Position numbers and translations under genes: made by a program. A DNA stretch of 64,000 nt, taken from Moorella sp. E308F. GTDB taxonomy: Bacteria; Bacillota; DSM-521; Neomoorellales; Neomoorellaceae. The DNA is taken from positions 737,639 through 801,638 of the forward strand of contig NZ_BJKN01000001.1 in the NCBI RefSeq assembly GCF_006538365.1, in the 5' to 3' direction. Positions 18,526-26,662 of this stretch are shown one piece after another; positions within the stretch are counted from its first letter, which is position 1, and every line of letters starts with the position of its first letter. The notes beneath the pieces are model-generated. The model had not been told where the DNA came from and ran no database searches. It saw only the letters and a program-made list of their open reading frames with translations.

Positions 18526-18886
18526 TTGGACGCGGGGCAGGAAGCTGGCGTAGATCTATTTTGATGGCTTGTAAGTTGGCCAGAAAGCGGCGTAAATAAA
18601 ACTACAGGTTAGAAATATCCCAGTAGAGATGCCGTCAGCCGCGCTCTTTTAGAAACTTAGGGGTCTCCGTAGGGAAAAATGGAACTCCAGCACCAATGGC
18701 AGTAAAGCCTTTGCCGACCTGAAGCTCCATGATATCTCCATATCTCCAACACCATCATAAGGATCTATAGATGGGTCCGGAACCCTATTTTATGCAAAAG
18801 CCGCAAGGCTAATTTTATTGTCTTTATTGATATATGTAGCCTGATCGTGTACAATTAGTGTATCATAACTTCCGGGGGGCTTAAAG
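18526..18886. other. Intergenic stretch, 361 bases, possible gene remnant
   Basis: No ORF of normal size. On the minus strand 18635-18730 codes for a 31-residue peptide starting MELQVGKGFTAIGAGVPF, which reads like a coherent protein end but has no homolog I recognise. An AT-rich promoter-like patch precedes the antitoxin gene. Confidence 0.4.
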
Positions 18887-19174
18887 GTGCGTTTTGTGAC
18901 CGTGCGTGAATTAAGGATAAAATCGGGCGAGATATGGCGCCAGTTACAAAAGGAGGGAGAGCTGGTAATTACCTCTAATGGTAAGCCAGTGGCGGTACTT
19001 TCCAATATAGAAGAAAAATATCTGGAAGAGTACTTGCAAAACTTGCGTCGTGTCCGGGCAGTACTGGCTGTAAAAAATATGCAAGCAAGAGCCAGGGAAA
19101 AAGGATTGAATAAAATTAAGGACGCAGAAATTGAAGCTGAAATTAAAGCCGTTAGACGGAGCCGCAGCCAATGA
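18887..19174 (+). CDS. Phd/YefM-family antitoxin
   Basis: 95 residues; the first 45 (RFVTVRELRIKSGEIWRQLQ, VITSNGKPVAVLSNI) match the Phd/YefM DNA-binding fold. The C-terminal half is highly charged (RAREKGLNKIKDAEIEAEIK), as expected for a toxin-wrapping tail. GTG start at 18887. Overlaps the PIN toxin by four bases; together they form a second toxin-antitoxin pair in the window, with a different antitoxin fold from the first. Confidence 0.82.
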   Translation: MRFVTVRELRIKSGEIWRQLQKEGELVITSNGKPVAVLSNIEEKYLEEYLQNLRRVRAVLAVKNMQARAREKGLNKIKDAEIEAEIKAVRRSRSQ

Positions 19175-19584
19175 AAATTGTCCTCGATACAAACGTGTTG
19201 GTTTCGGGACTTTTGAAAGCCCATAGCCATGCCGGTACCATTGTCCGGCTCATTGCTAATGGTCGAATCAAGGTTGTTTATGATGCCCGTATCCTATCTG
19301 AGTACCGCGAAGTGCTTTGTCGTCCCAAATTTGGTTTTGCCAAAGCAGAAGTTGATGCCCTTATAACCCTGATCGAAGCAGAAGGTATTCTAGTGACAAC
19401 TGAACCCTTGCCGGTGCCATTACCAGATCCTGATGACGAACCTTTTCTAGAAGCTGCTATGGCCATTGAAGGAGCCATACTTGTTACAGGTAACAAGAAA
19501 CACTTTACGGTGCCTGAATCTCCAGTAACTATTCTTAATCCTTCGGAATTTATCTCCCTTTGGCGAAATATCAAACATAAATAA
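19171..19584 (+). CDS. PIN-domain toxin (PIN_3 / COG1569 type)
   Basis: 137 residues. IVLDTNVLVSGLLKAHSHAG holds the first catalytic aspartate; LSEYREVLCRPKF the glutamate; PDPDDEPFLEAAMA and LVTGNKKHF the remaining acidic/metal region and the GNKKHF signature of this PIN subgroup. Expected RNase toxin held by the upstream antitoxin. Its sequence differs clearly from the VapC at 979-1383. Confidence 0.85.
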   Translation: MKIVLDTNVLVSGLLKAHSHAGTIVRLIANGRIKVVYDARILSEYREVLCRPKFGFAKAEVDALITLIEAEGILVTTEPLPVPLPDPDDEPFLEAAMAIEGAILVTGNKKHFTVPESPVTILNPSEFISLWRNIKHK

Positions 19585-19974
19585 TGCACTTTAGCACGGA
19601 TGGTTTTGCGAAAATATATTATTTAACAAAGAGGATGAGAAAAGCAATTTACTGGACACAGGGCTCATGGACCTGCGCGAAGTCGATCAATTTTTCTCTA
19701 GCCTGAGCTTTGGAAATATAGACGGATAAAAATATATAAAACTAGCCGCGGAGTGCCATCCCACGACAGGAAAATTTAGGTTTATGGCGAATAATGACAT
19801 AAAATACAATTTATTGTAAACGAATCATGGGGCTGTTGCCAAACCTTTTGTAACTAATGCAACAGGACCAGGTATGAGTAACTATTGTACTTTTACTGTT
19901 GATTTTCCATAATGATTATAGCATAGATTGTGTTAGGCAGTGGAAAAAATGACCATGGGAAAGGAGTAAATTGG
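19585..19974. other. Intergenic stretch, 390 bases, AT-rich, possible remnant
   Basis: Frame from 19595 to about 19726 reads ...LLDTGLMDLREVDQFFSSLS and stops; it has no convincing start and may be the tail of a lost gene. A 7-base inverted repeat (CTGTTGC at 19833, GCAACAG at 19859) is present. Nothing else recognised. Confidence 0.35.
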
Positions 19975-20145
19975 TTGGATAAATTTCTTAATAGTACCAT
20001 CTGGAATACATTTATTCTTATAGTAATGGGGATAATAGCTTTCTTCACTAAAGAGATCGTAACCTTTTTTATGCTTGGATTTATAATTATTATCCTATCA
20101 AACATCTATAATGTCCTTAAAAAAATTAGTGATAAAATAGATTAA
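19975..20145 (+). CDS. Small two-helix membrane protein, unknown
   Basis: 56 residues from a TTG at 19975 with AAGGAG nine bases before it. Two hydrophobic helices (WNTFILIVMGIIAFF and IVTFFMLGFIIIILSNIY) and a charged tail (NVLKKISDKID). Codons are AT-rich compared with neighbours (ATT, TTT, AAA common), suggesting transfer or relaxed selection. No family recognised. The SD and spacing make translation plausible. Confidence 0.55.
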   Translation: MDKFLNSTIWNTFILIVMGIIAFFTKEIVTFFMLGFIIIILSNIYNVLKKISDKID

Positions 20146-20292
20146 TTACCCTGAGGGAGGTCTAAAACGCCTCTAGATTCTTAAAAACGCTATACTATCT
20201 GCCCAAAACAGAAACAGAAGGTTCATGTCTCCTGGCCACGATAGAGGCAAGAGTATATGGTCTGGCAGCCAGACGGCTGCGCCGGAAAAGCA

Positions 20293-20322
20293 TTGACAGG
20301 GATGATGGAATAAGGATATATT
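20293..20322 (+). promoter_or_regulatory. Promoter for the formyltransferase gene
   Basis: TTGACA at 20293-20298 and TATATT at 20317-20322, spacer 18 bases. Confidence 0.6.
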
Positions 20323-20396
20323 AAAGTTGAGGGAAAATTTATAACCCCCATCTACCTGTCAGGGGTAGGCAAAAATATGGGAGGGGAGATGTTTTT

Positions 20397-21320
20397 TTGC
20401 GTATTATATTTATTGGCCAGGCGCCCTTTGGTAGAGACTGCCTGCAGGCCCTTCTTGATCAGGGGGAAGAAATTGCCGGCGTCCTCACCGTGCCGGACCG
20501 GCCGGGGCAAAAGGGGCCCAATCCGGTTAAAGAGCTGGCCCTGCAGCGCGGCCTGCCCCTCTTGCAGCCTGCGCGTTTGAAGGAACCGGAAGCCTTGACG
20601 TGGGTTAAAAACCTCAGGCCCGACCTGCTGGTGCTGGCCTTCGTAACCGATATTGTCCCCCAGGCCATGATTGACCTGGCCACTTACGGCGGCATTAATT
20701 ATCACCCTTCATTGCTACCTAAATACCGCGGTGGCAGTGCCATGAACTGGGCCATTATCAACGGCGAAACGGAAACAGGCGTTACCATCCATCAGATTGA
20801 TGCCGGTATTGATACGGGTCCCATTATCCTGCAGCAGAAAGTGGCTATCGACCCTGATGATACGGTAAAATCATTATACTTTGAGAAACTCTACCCCTTA
20901 GGCGTGCAAATGGTAGCCGAGGCCGTCCGTTTAATCCGGGAGGGGAAGGCGAGCCCGGTGCCCCAGGATGAGAGGCAAGCTTCTTTCCAGCCGGTAATAA
21001 AGGAAGCAGATGTGCAAATCGACTGGCGGCAAAGCACCCAAAAGATTTACAACCTTATCCGCGGTTCCAACCCCAACCCGGGGGCCTGGACTACCTTCCG
21101 GGGGGGAAAGCTAAAGATATGGGAGGCCAGTCCATACCGGGCATACGGCAACCCGGGTACCATAGTAGCAATCCCGGGCGAGGAAGGCTTTGTTATCGCT
21201 ACAGGAGACGGGGCCATTCTGGTCCGCCGGGTGCAGTACGGTAGCTCTTCCGATAAGGTTTCTGCCCTGCAGTTTGCAACTTCTGCTGCTATCCGGCCGG
21301 GTGAACAGGTGGGCATTTAA
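20397..21320 (+). CDS. Methionyl-tRNA formyltransferase-like protein
   Basis: 307 residues, close to Fmt length (about 315). N-terminal formyltransferase domain with the catalytic N-x-H in GGINYHPSLLPKYRGGSAMN and the catalytic aspartate in VTIHQIDAGIDTGPIILQ; C-terminal OB-like Fmt_C domain (IYNLIRGSNPNPGAW onward). It would transfer the formyl group of 10-formyl-tetrahydrofolate. GGSAMNW replaces the GAAPI seen in canonical Fmt, and the gene does not sit with def or other Fmt neighbours. It may therefore be a paralog acting on another amine. TTG start at 20397, eight bases behind GGAGGGGAG. It has its own promoter. Confidence 0.75.
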   Translation: MRIIFIGQAPFGRDCLQALLDQGEEIAGVLTVPDRPGQKGPNPVKELALQRGLPLLQPARLKEPEALTWVKNLRPDLLVLAFVTDIVPQAMIDLATYGGINYHPSLLPKYRGGSAMNWAIINGETETGVTIHQIDAGIDTGPIILQQKVAIDPDDTVKSLYFEKLYPLGVQMVAEAVRLIREGKASPVPQDERQASFQPVIKEADVQIDWRQSTQKIYNLIRGSNPNPGAWTTFRGGKLKIWEASPYRAYGNPGTIVAIPGEEGFVIATGDGAILVRRVQYGSSSDKVSALQFATSAAIRPGEQVGI

Positions 21321-21642
21321 TAATATATTCCCTGTCTGCTGGTTAGACCATAAGACAGGCAGCTAATTAATAAAAGAAGGAGAAAAAAGCTTTATCAGCG
21401 TTTTATTTTGTCTATCTAAAGGATTTTATAAACCAGACAATTCTTGACACCTGTCCAAAGTTATTGCTAGAGTTAAATTAATGAATATTATAGCTTTGTG
21501 ATATTACTAACAAAATAGACAGGAGGCTGGTGCTGGCGGAAATATACTTTTTTATCCTGGTCGCACCGCTGGCGAGCGGTGTTTGGATATAGATAATGAG
21601 TCTGGCTATGATTTTTAATGGGGAAGGGAGAGGGGTTTAATA
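21321..21642. promoter_or_regulatory. Leader region of the glcDEF-type operon
   Basis: A promoter TTGACA (21444-21449) - 18 bases - TAGAGT (21468-21473) is followed by a long leader. The leader holds a 20-codon ORF (21530-21592) and an inverted repeat ACCGCT/AGCGGT inside it. Confidence 0.5.
21530..21592 (+). CDS. Possible 20-residue hydrophobic leader peptide
   Basis: AGGAGG at 21521-21526 stands four bases before a GTG that opens 20 codons (MLAEIYFFILVA, then PLASGVWI) and a TAG. It lies about 50 bases before the FAD-oxidase gene. The peptide is hydrophobic, like a single membrane helix. The SD is better than that of many annotated genes here. It may be a leader peptide or a small subunit. 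No homolog recognised. Confidence 0.45.
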   Translation: MLAEIYFFILVAPLASGVWI

Positions 21643-23037
21643 ATGGTCGATCAATCAACCCTTAACGAGCTGGTGAGAATTGTCGGCAGAGAGAATGTCT
21701 TAACGTCAAAAGTATCTTTGAATACCTACATGTACGATGCTTCCCTCGTTTACGGCCAGCCCGAAGTTGTTGTCTATGTACAAAATGCCCAGCAGATAGC
21801 TGCTATCATGAAACTGGCCAGCAGTAAAAAGATCCCGGTAACCCCTCGCGGGGGTGGTACATGTTTGAGCGGCGGTGCTGTACCGCAGCGCGGCGGAATA
21901 GTTATTGTCATGACCAGGATGAACCGCATCCTGGAGATTGATCCCGAAAACCGGGTGGCGGTGGTGGAACCGGGCGTTACCAATATGGAACTGCAAAAGG
22001 CCGTCGCTCCTTATGGTTTGGTTTATATGCCCGACCCGGCCAGCCAGAAAGTATCGACCATGGGAGGCAACCTGGGAGAGAACTCGGGTGGTATGCGCGG
22101 GATTAAATATGGCCTCACCAGGGACCATATCATCGGCATGGAGCTTGTTTTATCGAACGGTGAAATTGTGCAAATCGGAGGCAAACTGGAGCCGATTGCC
22201 CAGGAATTAAACCTCAATGCCCTGCTGATTGGTTCGGAGGGCAACCTGGGTATTGCTACCAAGATCATTTGTAAGTTGACGCCTGCACCCCGTGCCAACC
22301 GCACCATGCTGGCCACCTATAAAACCCTTGAAGATGCCGGCACTTCAGTCTCGGCCATCATTGCCCGCGGCATTATCCCCTGTACCCTGGAACTGATGGA
22401 CAACAAGATCATCAATGCCGTTGAAGACTGGCTGCATATCGGCTTGCCGGTAGATGCAGGTGCTATACTCTTAATTGAGGTGGACGGCTGGGATGCCGGC
22501 CTGGACCGCCAGGCGCAGCAGATAATGGAGATCTGCCGGGAGAATGGGGCTACCGATGTAAAGCTGGCCAAGAATGCCAAGGAACGGGACGACCTGTGGA
22601 CGGCACGGCGTATGGCTATTGGTGCCATTGGCCGCCTGGCTCCCAATTACGATATGGAAGATGCCACCGTACCCCGCACCAAACTACCGGAGATCCTGAA
22701 AGAAGTGAACCGTTTAAGTCAGGAATATAATCTGGCCATTGGTATGCTGGCCCACGCCGGCGACGGCAACCTGCATCCCCTGGTTCTTTTCGATGAGCGG
22801 AATAAAGAACAAATGGAGCGGGTGGAAAAAGTTAGGGCCGCCCTTTTCCGCAAGGCCCTGGATCTGGGTGGCACCCTGTCTGGCGAGCATGGCATTGGCC
22901 TGGCCAAACTGGAATTTGTACGCTGGGCCTTCAACCCGGAGGAACTCCGGTTTTTACGCCGGGTGCGCCTGGCCTTTGATCCCAGCGAGATATTAAACGC
23001 CGGTAAGACTGTACCCGATACCGATACGGCGGCCTGA
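21643..23037 (+). CDS. FAD-linked 2-hydroxyacid dehydrogenase subunit (GlcD-like)
   Basis: 464 residues. FAD_binding_4 domain (VVVYVQNAQQIAAIMKLA, TPRGGGTCLSGGAVPQRGGI, and MGGNLGENSGGMRGIKYGLT) and FAD-oxidase C domain (MLAHAGDGNLHPLV, SGEHGIGLAK). Such subunits oxidise glycolate or lactate. With the next two genes it forms a GlcDEF-type complex, probably delivering electrons to an ETF or quinone. The ATG at 21643 has GGGAGAGGGG upstream. Substrate, lactate versus glycolate, not decidable. Confidence 0.88.
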   Translation: MVDQSTLNELVRIVGRENVLTSKVSLNTYMYDASLVYGQPEVVVYVQNAQQIAAIMKLASSKKIPVTPRGGGTCLSGGAVPQRGGIVIVMTRMNRILEIDPENRVAVVEPGVTNMELQKAVAPYGLVYMPDPASQKVSTMGGNLGENSGGMRGIKYGLTRDHIIGMELVLSNGEIVQIGGKLEPIAQELNLNALLIGSEGNLGIATKIICKLTPAPRANRTMLATYKTLEDAGTSVSAIIARGIIPCTLELMDNKIINAVEDWLHIGLPVDAGAILLIEVDGWDAGLDRQAQQIMEICRENGATDVKLAKNAKERDDLWTARRMAIGAIGRLAPNYDMEDATVPRTKLPEILKEVNRLSQEYNLAIGMLAHAGDGNLHPLVLFDERNKEQMERVEKVRAALFRKALDLGGTLSGEHGIGLAKLEFVRWAFNPEELRFLRRVRLAFDPSEILNAGKTVPDTDTAA

Positions 23038-23050
23038 GGAGGACAGCAAA

Positions 23051-24409
23051 ATGCGGCAAGAAAATATTAATAAGCTGGAGAAGATTCTTGGTGCCGGGAA
23101 TTGTCAGATAGACCCAGACATCCGGCGCCAGCACAGCTGCAGCAAGACGGCCCTGCCGGACGCTGTTGTTTACCCGGAGAGCAGCCAGCAGGTAGCTGAG
23201 GTTTTGAAGCTCGCCGGTGAAGAGGGCATACCTGTGGTCCCCTGGGGAGCTGGTACCATGGCCTGCCGAGGCCTGTTGCCGCTGGCGGGAGGGTTGTTAA
23301 TCAACCTTACCCGGATGAATAAAATTATTGAATATGATTATGAGAACATGACCGCCTATGTGGAAGCTGGTATCCCCCTGGGCGAGCTGCAAAAAACGTT
23401 GCGGACCCATAACTTATACTGGCCCGTCGAGCCGGTAGAACCGGATACCTGCACCGTTGGCGGGTGCATAGCCGCCGGTGCGTCAGGCCCCAGCAAGCTC
23501 GGTTATGGCGATGTTAAATTTCATATTTTAGGCCTGGAAGTTGTTTTACCTACCGGAGAAATTATCCACACCGGCGGGAAAACCGTTAAAAACGTCCAGG
23601 ATTATGATAACACCCGCTTTCTGGCCGGCTCCTGGGGAGCCCTGGGCATTATCACCAAGGCCATGTTGAAATTAAGGCCCGTGCCGGAAAAGGAAACGAC
23701 GGTTTTCTTGCCCTTTAAACAACTGAAAGAAGCCATAGCAGCGGCCCGCATCATCAGGAATGATACCTTACCTGTGGCTCTGGAATTACTGGACGGCGCC
23801 GCCATGGCGGTACTGGCCCGGGCCGGGTGGAAGGCTGATGGTAAGGGACCCGGCGTGCTGGTGGCCTATAATGGCTTTAGAGAACAGGTAGACACCCAGG
23901 TTGATTATGTCAAAAAACAATTTCCGGCTGCCACCATCTTGGAAGGGGAGGCGGCTGCTGCCGCCTGGCAGGCCCGCCGGCAGCTATTCCCTGTCTTTGC
24001 CGGTGCGTCCGGGGCCATTCTGGCCAGCGTAGCCATACCTTTTACTGCCATGGAGGAATTTTTAACCCGGGCCCGCGACGAGCTGAAACAGAGCCGCAAA
24101 GGAGCAGCCCTGGCAGCCCATTTCGGCAACGGTCACGTCCATATTTTCCTCGACGAGGCTCCAGGTGCCTATGCCGGTGTACAGGAAACTGTTAATCGCC
24201 TGGCAACACTAGCCGGAGACCTGGGCGGGCTGCTGGTTGTAGATAATATCGATGACCTGACTTTAACGCGGCGCTGGGTTGAGGCGCGGGGGAGGGCTGT
24301 TATGGAGTTACTGTCCCGGCTTAAGGCGGCCTTCGACCCGCAGCGGATTATGGCCCCCAACAGCAAGGTCCTGGCGTATGTTATTGATAACAGCAGGGCG
24401 GTATCCTGA
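23051..24409 (+). CDS. FAD-binding oxidase subunit (GlcE/GlcD-like)
   Basis: 452 residues with a second PCMH-type FAD domain (VVPWGAGTMACRGLLPLAGG, CTVGGCIAAGASGPSKLGYG) and a C-terminal part with HFGNGHVHIFL. It is longer than Escherichia coli GlcE and nearer to a diverged GlcD copy. SD AGGAGGA; 13 bases after the previous stop. Likely partner subunit of the 21643 product. Confidence 0.82.
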   Translation: MRQENINKLEKILGAGNCQIDPDIRRQHSCSKTALPDAVVYPESSQQVAEVLKLAGEEGIPVVPWGAGTMACRGLLPLAGGLLINLTRMNKIIEYDYENMTAYVEAGIPLGELQKTLRTHNLYWPVEPVEPDTCTVGGCIAAGASGPSKLGYGDVKFHILGLEVVLPTGEIIHTGGKTVKNVQDYDNTRFLAGSWGALGIITKAMLKLRPVPEKETTVFLPFKQLKEAIAAARIIRNDTLPVALELLDGAAMAVLARAGWKADGKGPGVLVAYNGFREQVDTQVDYVKKQFPAATILEGEAAAAAWQARRQLFPVFAGASGAILASVAIPFTAMEEFLTRARDELKQSRKGAALAAHFGNGHVHIFLDEAPGAYAGVQETVNRLATLAGDLGGLLVVDNIDDLTLTRRWVEARGRAVMELLSRLKAAFDPQRIMAPNSKVLAYVIDNSRAVS

Positions 24410-24427
24410 GACGAGGAGGAACAGGTC

Positions 24428-25723
24428 ATGGTCAAGACTTTTCGGCAGTATGAAGAAGATATCGTACGTTGTAACCGGTGCGGCTTTTGCGAAGAGGTAT
24501 GCCCTACCTATAAGGTAACCGGCGAGGAGTTTTCCCTGGCCCGGGGGCGCAACCGTTTGATGCGCCAGTCCATGGAAGGACACTTTGATTTAACCAAAGA
24601 GCCGGAGATAAACCACCATATTTACTCCTGCCTTCTCTGCGGCGCCTGCGTTGTCACCTGCCCCTCCTCCGTTATTACCGATACCCTGGTTAAGGCTGCC
24701 CGGGCGGAAATTACCCGTGCCAACGGCAATCCCTTCCCCATTCGCATGGCCCTGCGCGGCGTTCTGGCCAGGCAGAGGCGCCTGACCCTGGGGGCGAAGG
24801 CCCTGCGCTTTTACCAGCGCAGCGGCGCCAGGTGGCTCGCCCGCCATACCGGCTTCCTTGGTTTGCTGGGGTCCCTGGGCAAGGCTGAAGGGCTGCTGCC
24901 CGACATCCCGGCCCGTACTTTGAGGGAGCGCTTACCGGAAGTTTTAAAGAAGCCCCTGAAACCCCGCCATAAAGTGGCCTATTTTGCCGGTTGCATGATG
25001 AACAACTTCTTTCCCCAGGTCGCCGAATCTACCCTGCGTGTTTTCCAGGAAAATGATATCGAGGTTGTGGTACCGGTTTCCAACTGCTGCGGTATTCCCC
25101 ACGAAGCTTACGGCGAGACAGAAATGCATATCAAACTGGCCAAAGAAAACCTGGATTCCTTTAAACGCTTTAATGTGGAAGCGGTAGTTACCGATTGTGC
25201 CAGCTGCGCCCACGGTCTTCACTATTATGCCGAACTCCTTAAAGATGACCCCGAGTATGGCCCCCTGGCGCAGGAGTTTGCCGCCAAGGTAAAGGAAGCC
25301 TCCCAGTACCTGGCGGAAGTGGGCTTTAAGAAAGAGATGGGACCGGTCAACGCCACCGTAACCTATCATGATCCCTGCCATGCCGTCCGGGGGCTGAAAA
25401 TCAAGAATGAGCCGCGCCAGATTTTAAAGAGCATCCCGGGAGTCAAATTTGTGGAGATGAATGAGTCCGACTGGTGCTGCGGCGGTGCCGGCTCCTATAA
25501 CGTTACCCATTATGACTTATCGCAGCGAATCCTGGCCCGTAAGATGGAGAACTTTAAGAAAACCGGTGCCCAGTACCTGGCAACTTCCTGCCCGGCCTGC
25601 CTGATGCAGCTGGCCCACGGCCTGGACGTCCACCATTTACCTGCCCGGGCCATCCACGTCATGCAGCTTCTGGACCAGGCCTACCAGAACCGGTCTGTGA
25701 AGAGCGGTGCCAGGGCTGTTTAA
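24428..25723 (+). CDS. Iron-sulfur subunit (GlcF/LutA-like) with CCG domains
   Basis: 431 residues. Two [4Fe-4S] motifs near the N-terminus (CNRCGFCEEVCPTY and CLLCGACVVTCPSS) and two cysteine-rich CCG domains (FAGCMMNNF...NCCGIPHEAYG and YHDPCHAVRG...WCCGGAGSYN). Same layout as GlcF and heterodisulfide-reductase D-like subunits. It should accept electrons from the two flavoproteins upstream. SD GAGGAGGA; last gene of the operon. Confidence 0.9.
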   Translation: MVKTFRQYEEDIVRCNRCGFCEEVCPTYKVTGEEFSLARGRNRLMRQSMEGHFDLTKEPEINHHIYSCLLCGACVVTCPSSVITDTLVKAARAEITRANGNPFPIRMALRGVLARQRRLTLGAKALRFYQRSGARWLARHTGFLGLLGSLGKAEGLLPDIPARTLRERLPEVLKKPLKPRHKVAYFAGCMMNNFFPQVAESTLRVFQENDIEVVVPVSNCCGIPHEAYGETEMHIKLAKENLDSFKRFNVEAVVTDCASCAHGLHYYAELLKDDPEYGPLAQEFAAKVKEASQYLAEVGFKKEMGPVNATVTYHDPCHAVRGLKIKNEPRQILKSIPGVKFVEMNESDWCCGGAGSYNVTHYDLSQRILARKMENFKKTGAQYLATSCPACLMQLAHGLDVHHLPARAIHVMQLLDQAYQNRSVKSGARAV

Positions 25724-25739
25724 GGGAACTGGCAGCTTG

Positions 25740-25770
25740 AGCCCCCTGTCTGATCGGCAGGGGGCTTATC
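25740..25770 (+). terminator. Terminator of the glcDEF-type operon
   Basis: AGCCCCCTG (25740-25748), nine-base loop, CAGGGGGCT (25758-25766), followed by TATCTTAT. Confidence 0.65.
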
Positions 25771-25835
25771 TTATCCCCCTTTTCATTTCATATAGCAATG
25801 CAGGGCTGAATAGGATCATCTCAGGGGGTGAGGAG

Positions 25836-26612
25836 ATGATCCTGTTATGGCGCCGGCGCCGGTTGGTCAACATCCTGATCCCGGCGCTGTTGTTTTTCCT
25901 GGGTTTATACCTGGGTGCCAGGCTGGCCGATTACCAGCCCCTGGCATCTATGGTTGGGCGGACCAGGAAATTATTGCCTATATACAGCGTTTACACCACA
26001 GAAAAAAAGGTAGCCCTTTCCTTTGATGCCACCTGGGGTGCAGAGTACACACCCAAATTGTTAACCACCTTAAAACAGCATAATGTTAAAACGACCTTTT
26101 TTTTAACCAATATCTGGCTCAAGAAATACCCCGAAGTTGCCAAACAGATCGCTGCTGCCGGTCATGAAATCGGCCTGCACTCGGCCACCCATCCTCATTT
26201 TACCGCCTTAAGTGAGGCGGAAATGGAAAAAGAGCTGCAGGAAAATAGCCGGATGGTGCGGGAAATAACTGGCTATAAGGCAGAACTCTTCCGGCCTCCC
26301 TTTGGCGATTATAACGACACGGTCATCCGTACCGCGGAGCGGCTGGGGTACCGGGTCATCCAGTGGGATGTGGATTCCCTGGACTGGCAGGAACACATGA
26401 CGGCCGGGGCCATTTTGAACCGGGTGTTAAAAAACATTAAACCGGGCTCCATTGTTCTTTTTCACAATAACGGTCGCTATACGGCCGATGTTCTGAGCCC
26501 CCTCCTGGAAAAGCTCAAGGCCGATGGCTACCAGGTGGTGCCGGTAGGGGATCTGATCATCAAGGGGGATTACTATATTGACCACGCCGGCGTACAGCAC
26601 CCCGGGCGATGA
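25836..26612 (+). CDS. Polysaccharide deacetylase with N-terminal membrane anchor (PdaB/sporulation type)
   Basis: 258 residues. An arginine-rich start and one membrane helix (LVNILIPALLFFLGLYLG) precede a carbohydrate esterase 4 domain: motif 1 VALSFDATWG (catalytic and metal aspartate region), motif 2 HEIGLHSATHPHF (metal histidines), motif 3 LFRPPFGDYN, and ending GSIVLFHNN. Such enzymes remove acetyl groups from peptidoglycan or related glycans outside the membrane; the short PdaB-like form is often sporulation-linked. The ATG at 25836 follows GGGGGTGAGG. I cut off an upstream in-frame extension that crosses the terminator. Confidence 0.88.
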   Translation: MILLWRRRRLVNILIPALLFFLGLYLGARLADYQPLASMVGRTRKLLPIYSVYTTEKKVALSFDATWGAEYTPKLLTTLKQHNVKTTFFLTNIWLKKYPEVAKQIAAAGHEIGLHSATHPHFTALSEAEMEKELQENSRMVREITGYKAELFRPPFGDYNDTVIRTAERLGYRVIQWDVDSLDWQEHMTAGAILNRVLKNIKPGSIVLFHNNGRYTADVLSPLLEKLKADGYQVVPVGDLIIKGDYYIDHAGVQHPGR

Positions 26613-26628
26613 GGGGGCGAAAAAATAT

Positions 26629-26656
26629 TTTGTAGGCCCGGGATGTGTGTTACAAT
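26629..26656 (+). promoter_or_regulatory. Promoter overlapping the start of the decarboxylase-family gene
   Basis: TTGTAG at 26629-26634 and TACAAT at 26651-26656, spacer 16 bases. Transcription would start near 26663, at an in-frame GTG. Confidence 0.5.
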
Positions 26657-26662
26657 AACATC

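Noticed and set aside
19833-19865. CTGTTGC/GCAACAG as possible insertion-sequence ends
   Set aside because: Seven-base arms 19 bases apart do not enclose a transposase, and no target duplication is visible.
25707-25835. N-terminal extension of the polysaccharide deacetylase to 25707
   Set aside because: The extension overlaps the preceding gene and its terminator; a good SD supports the ATG at 25836.
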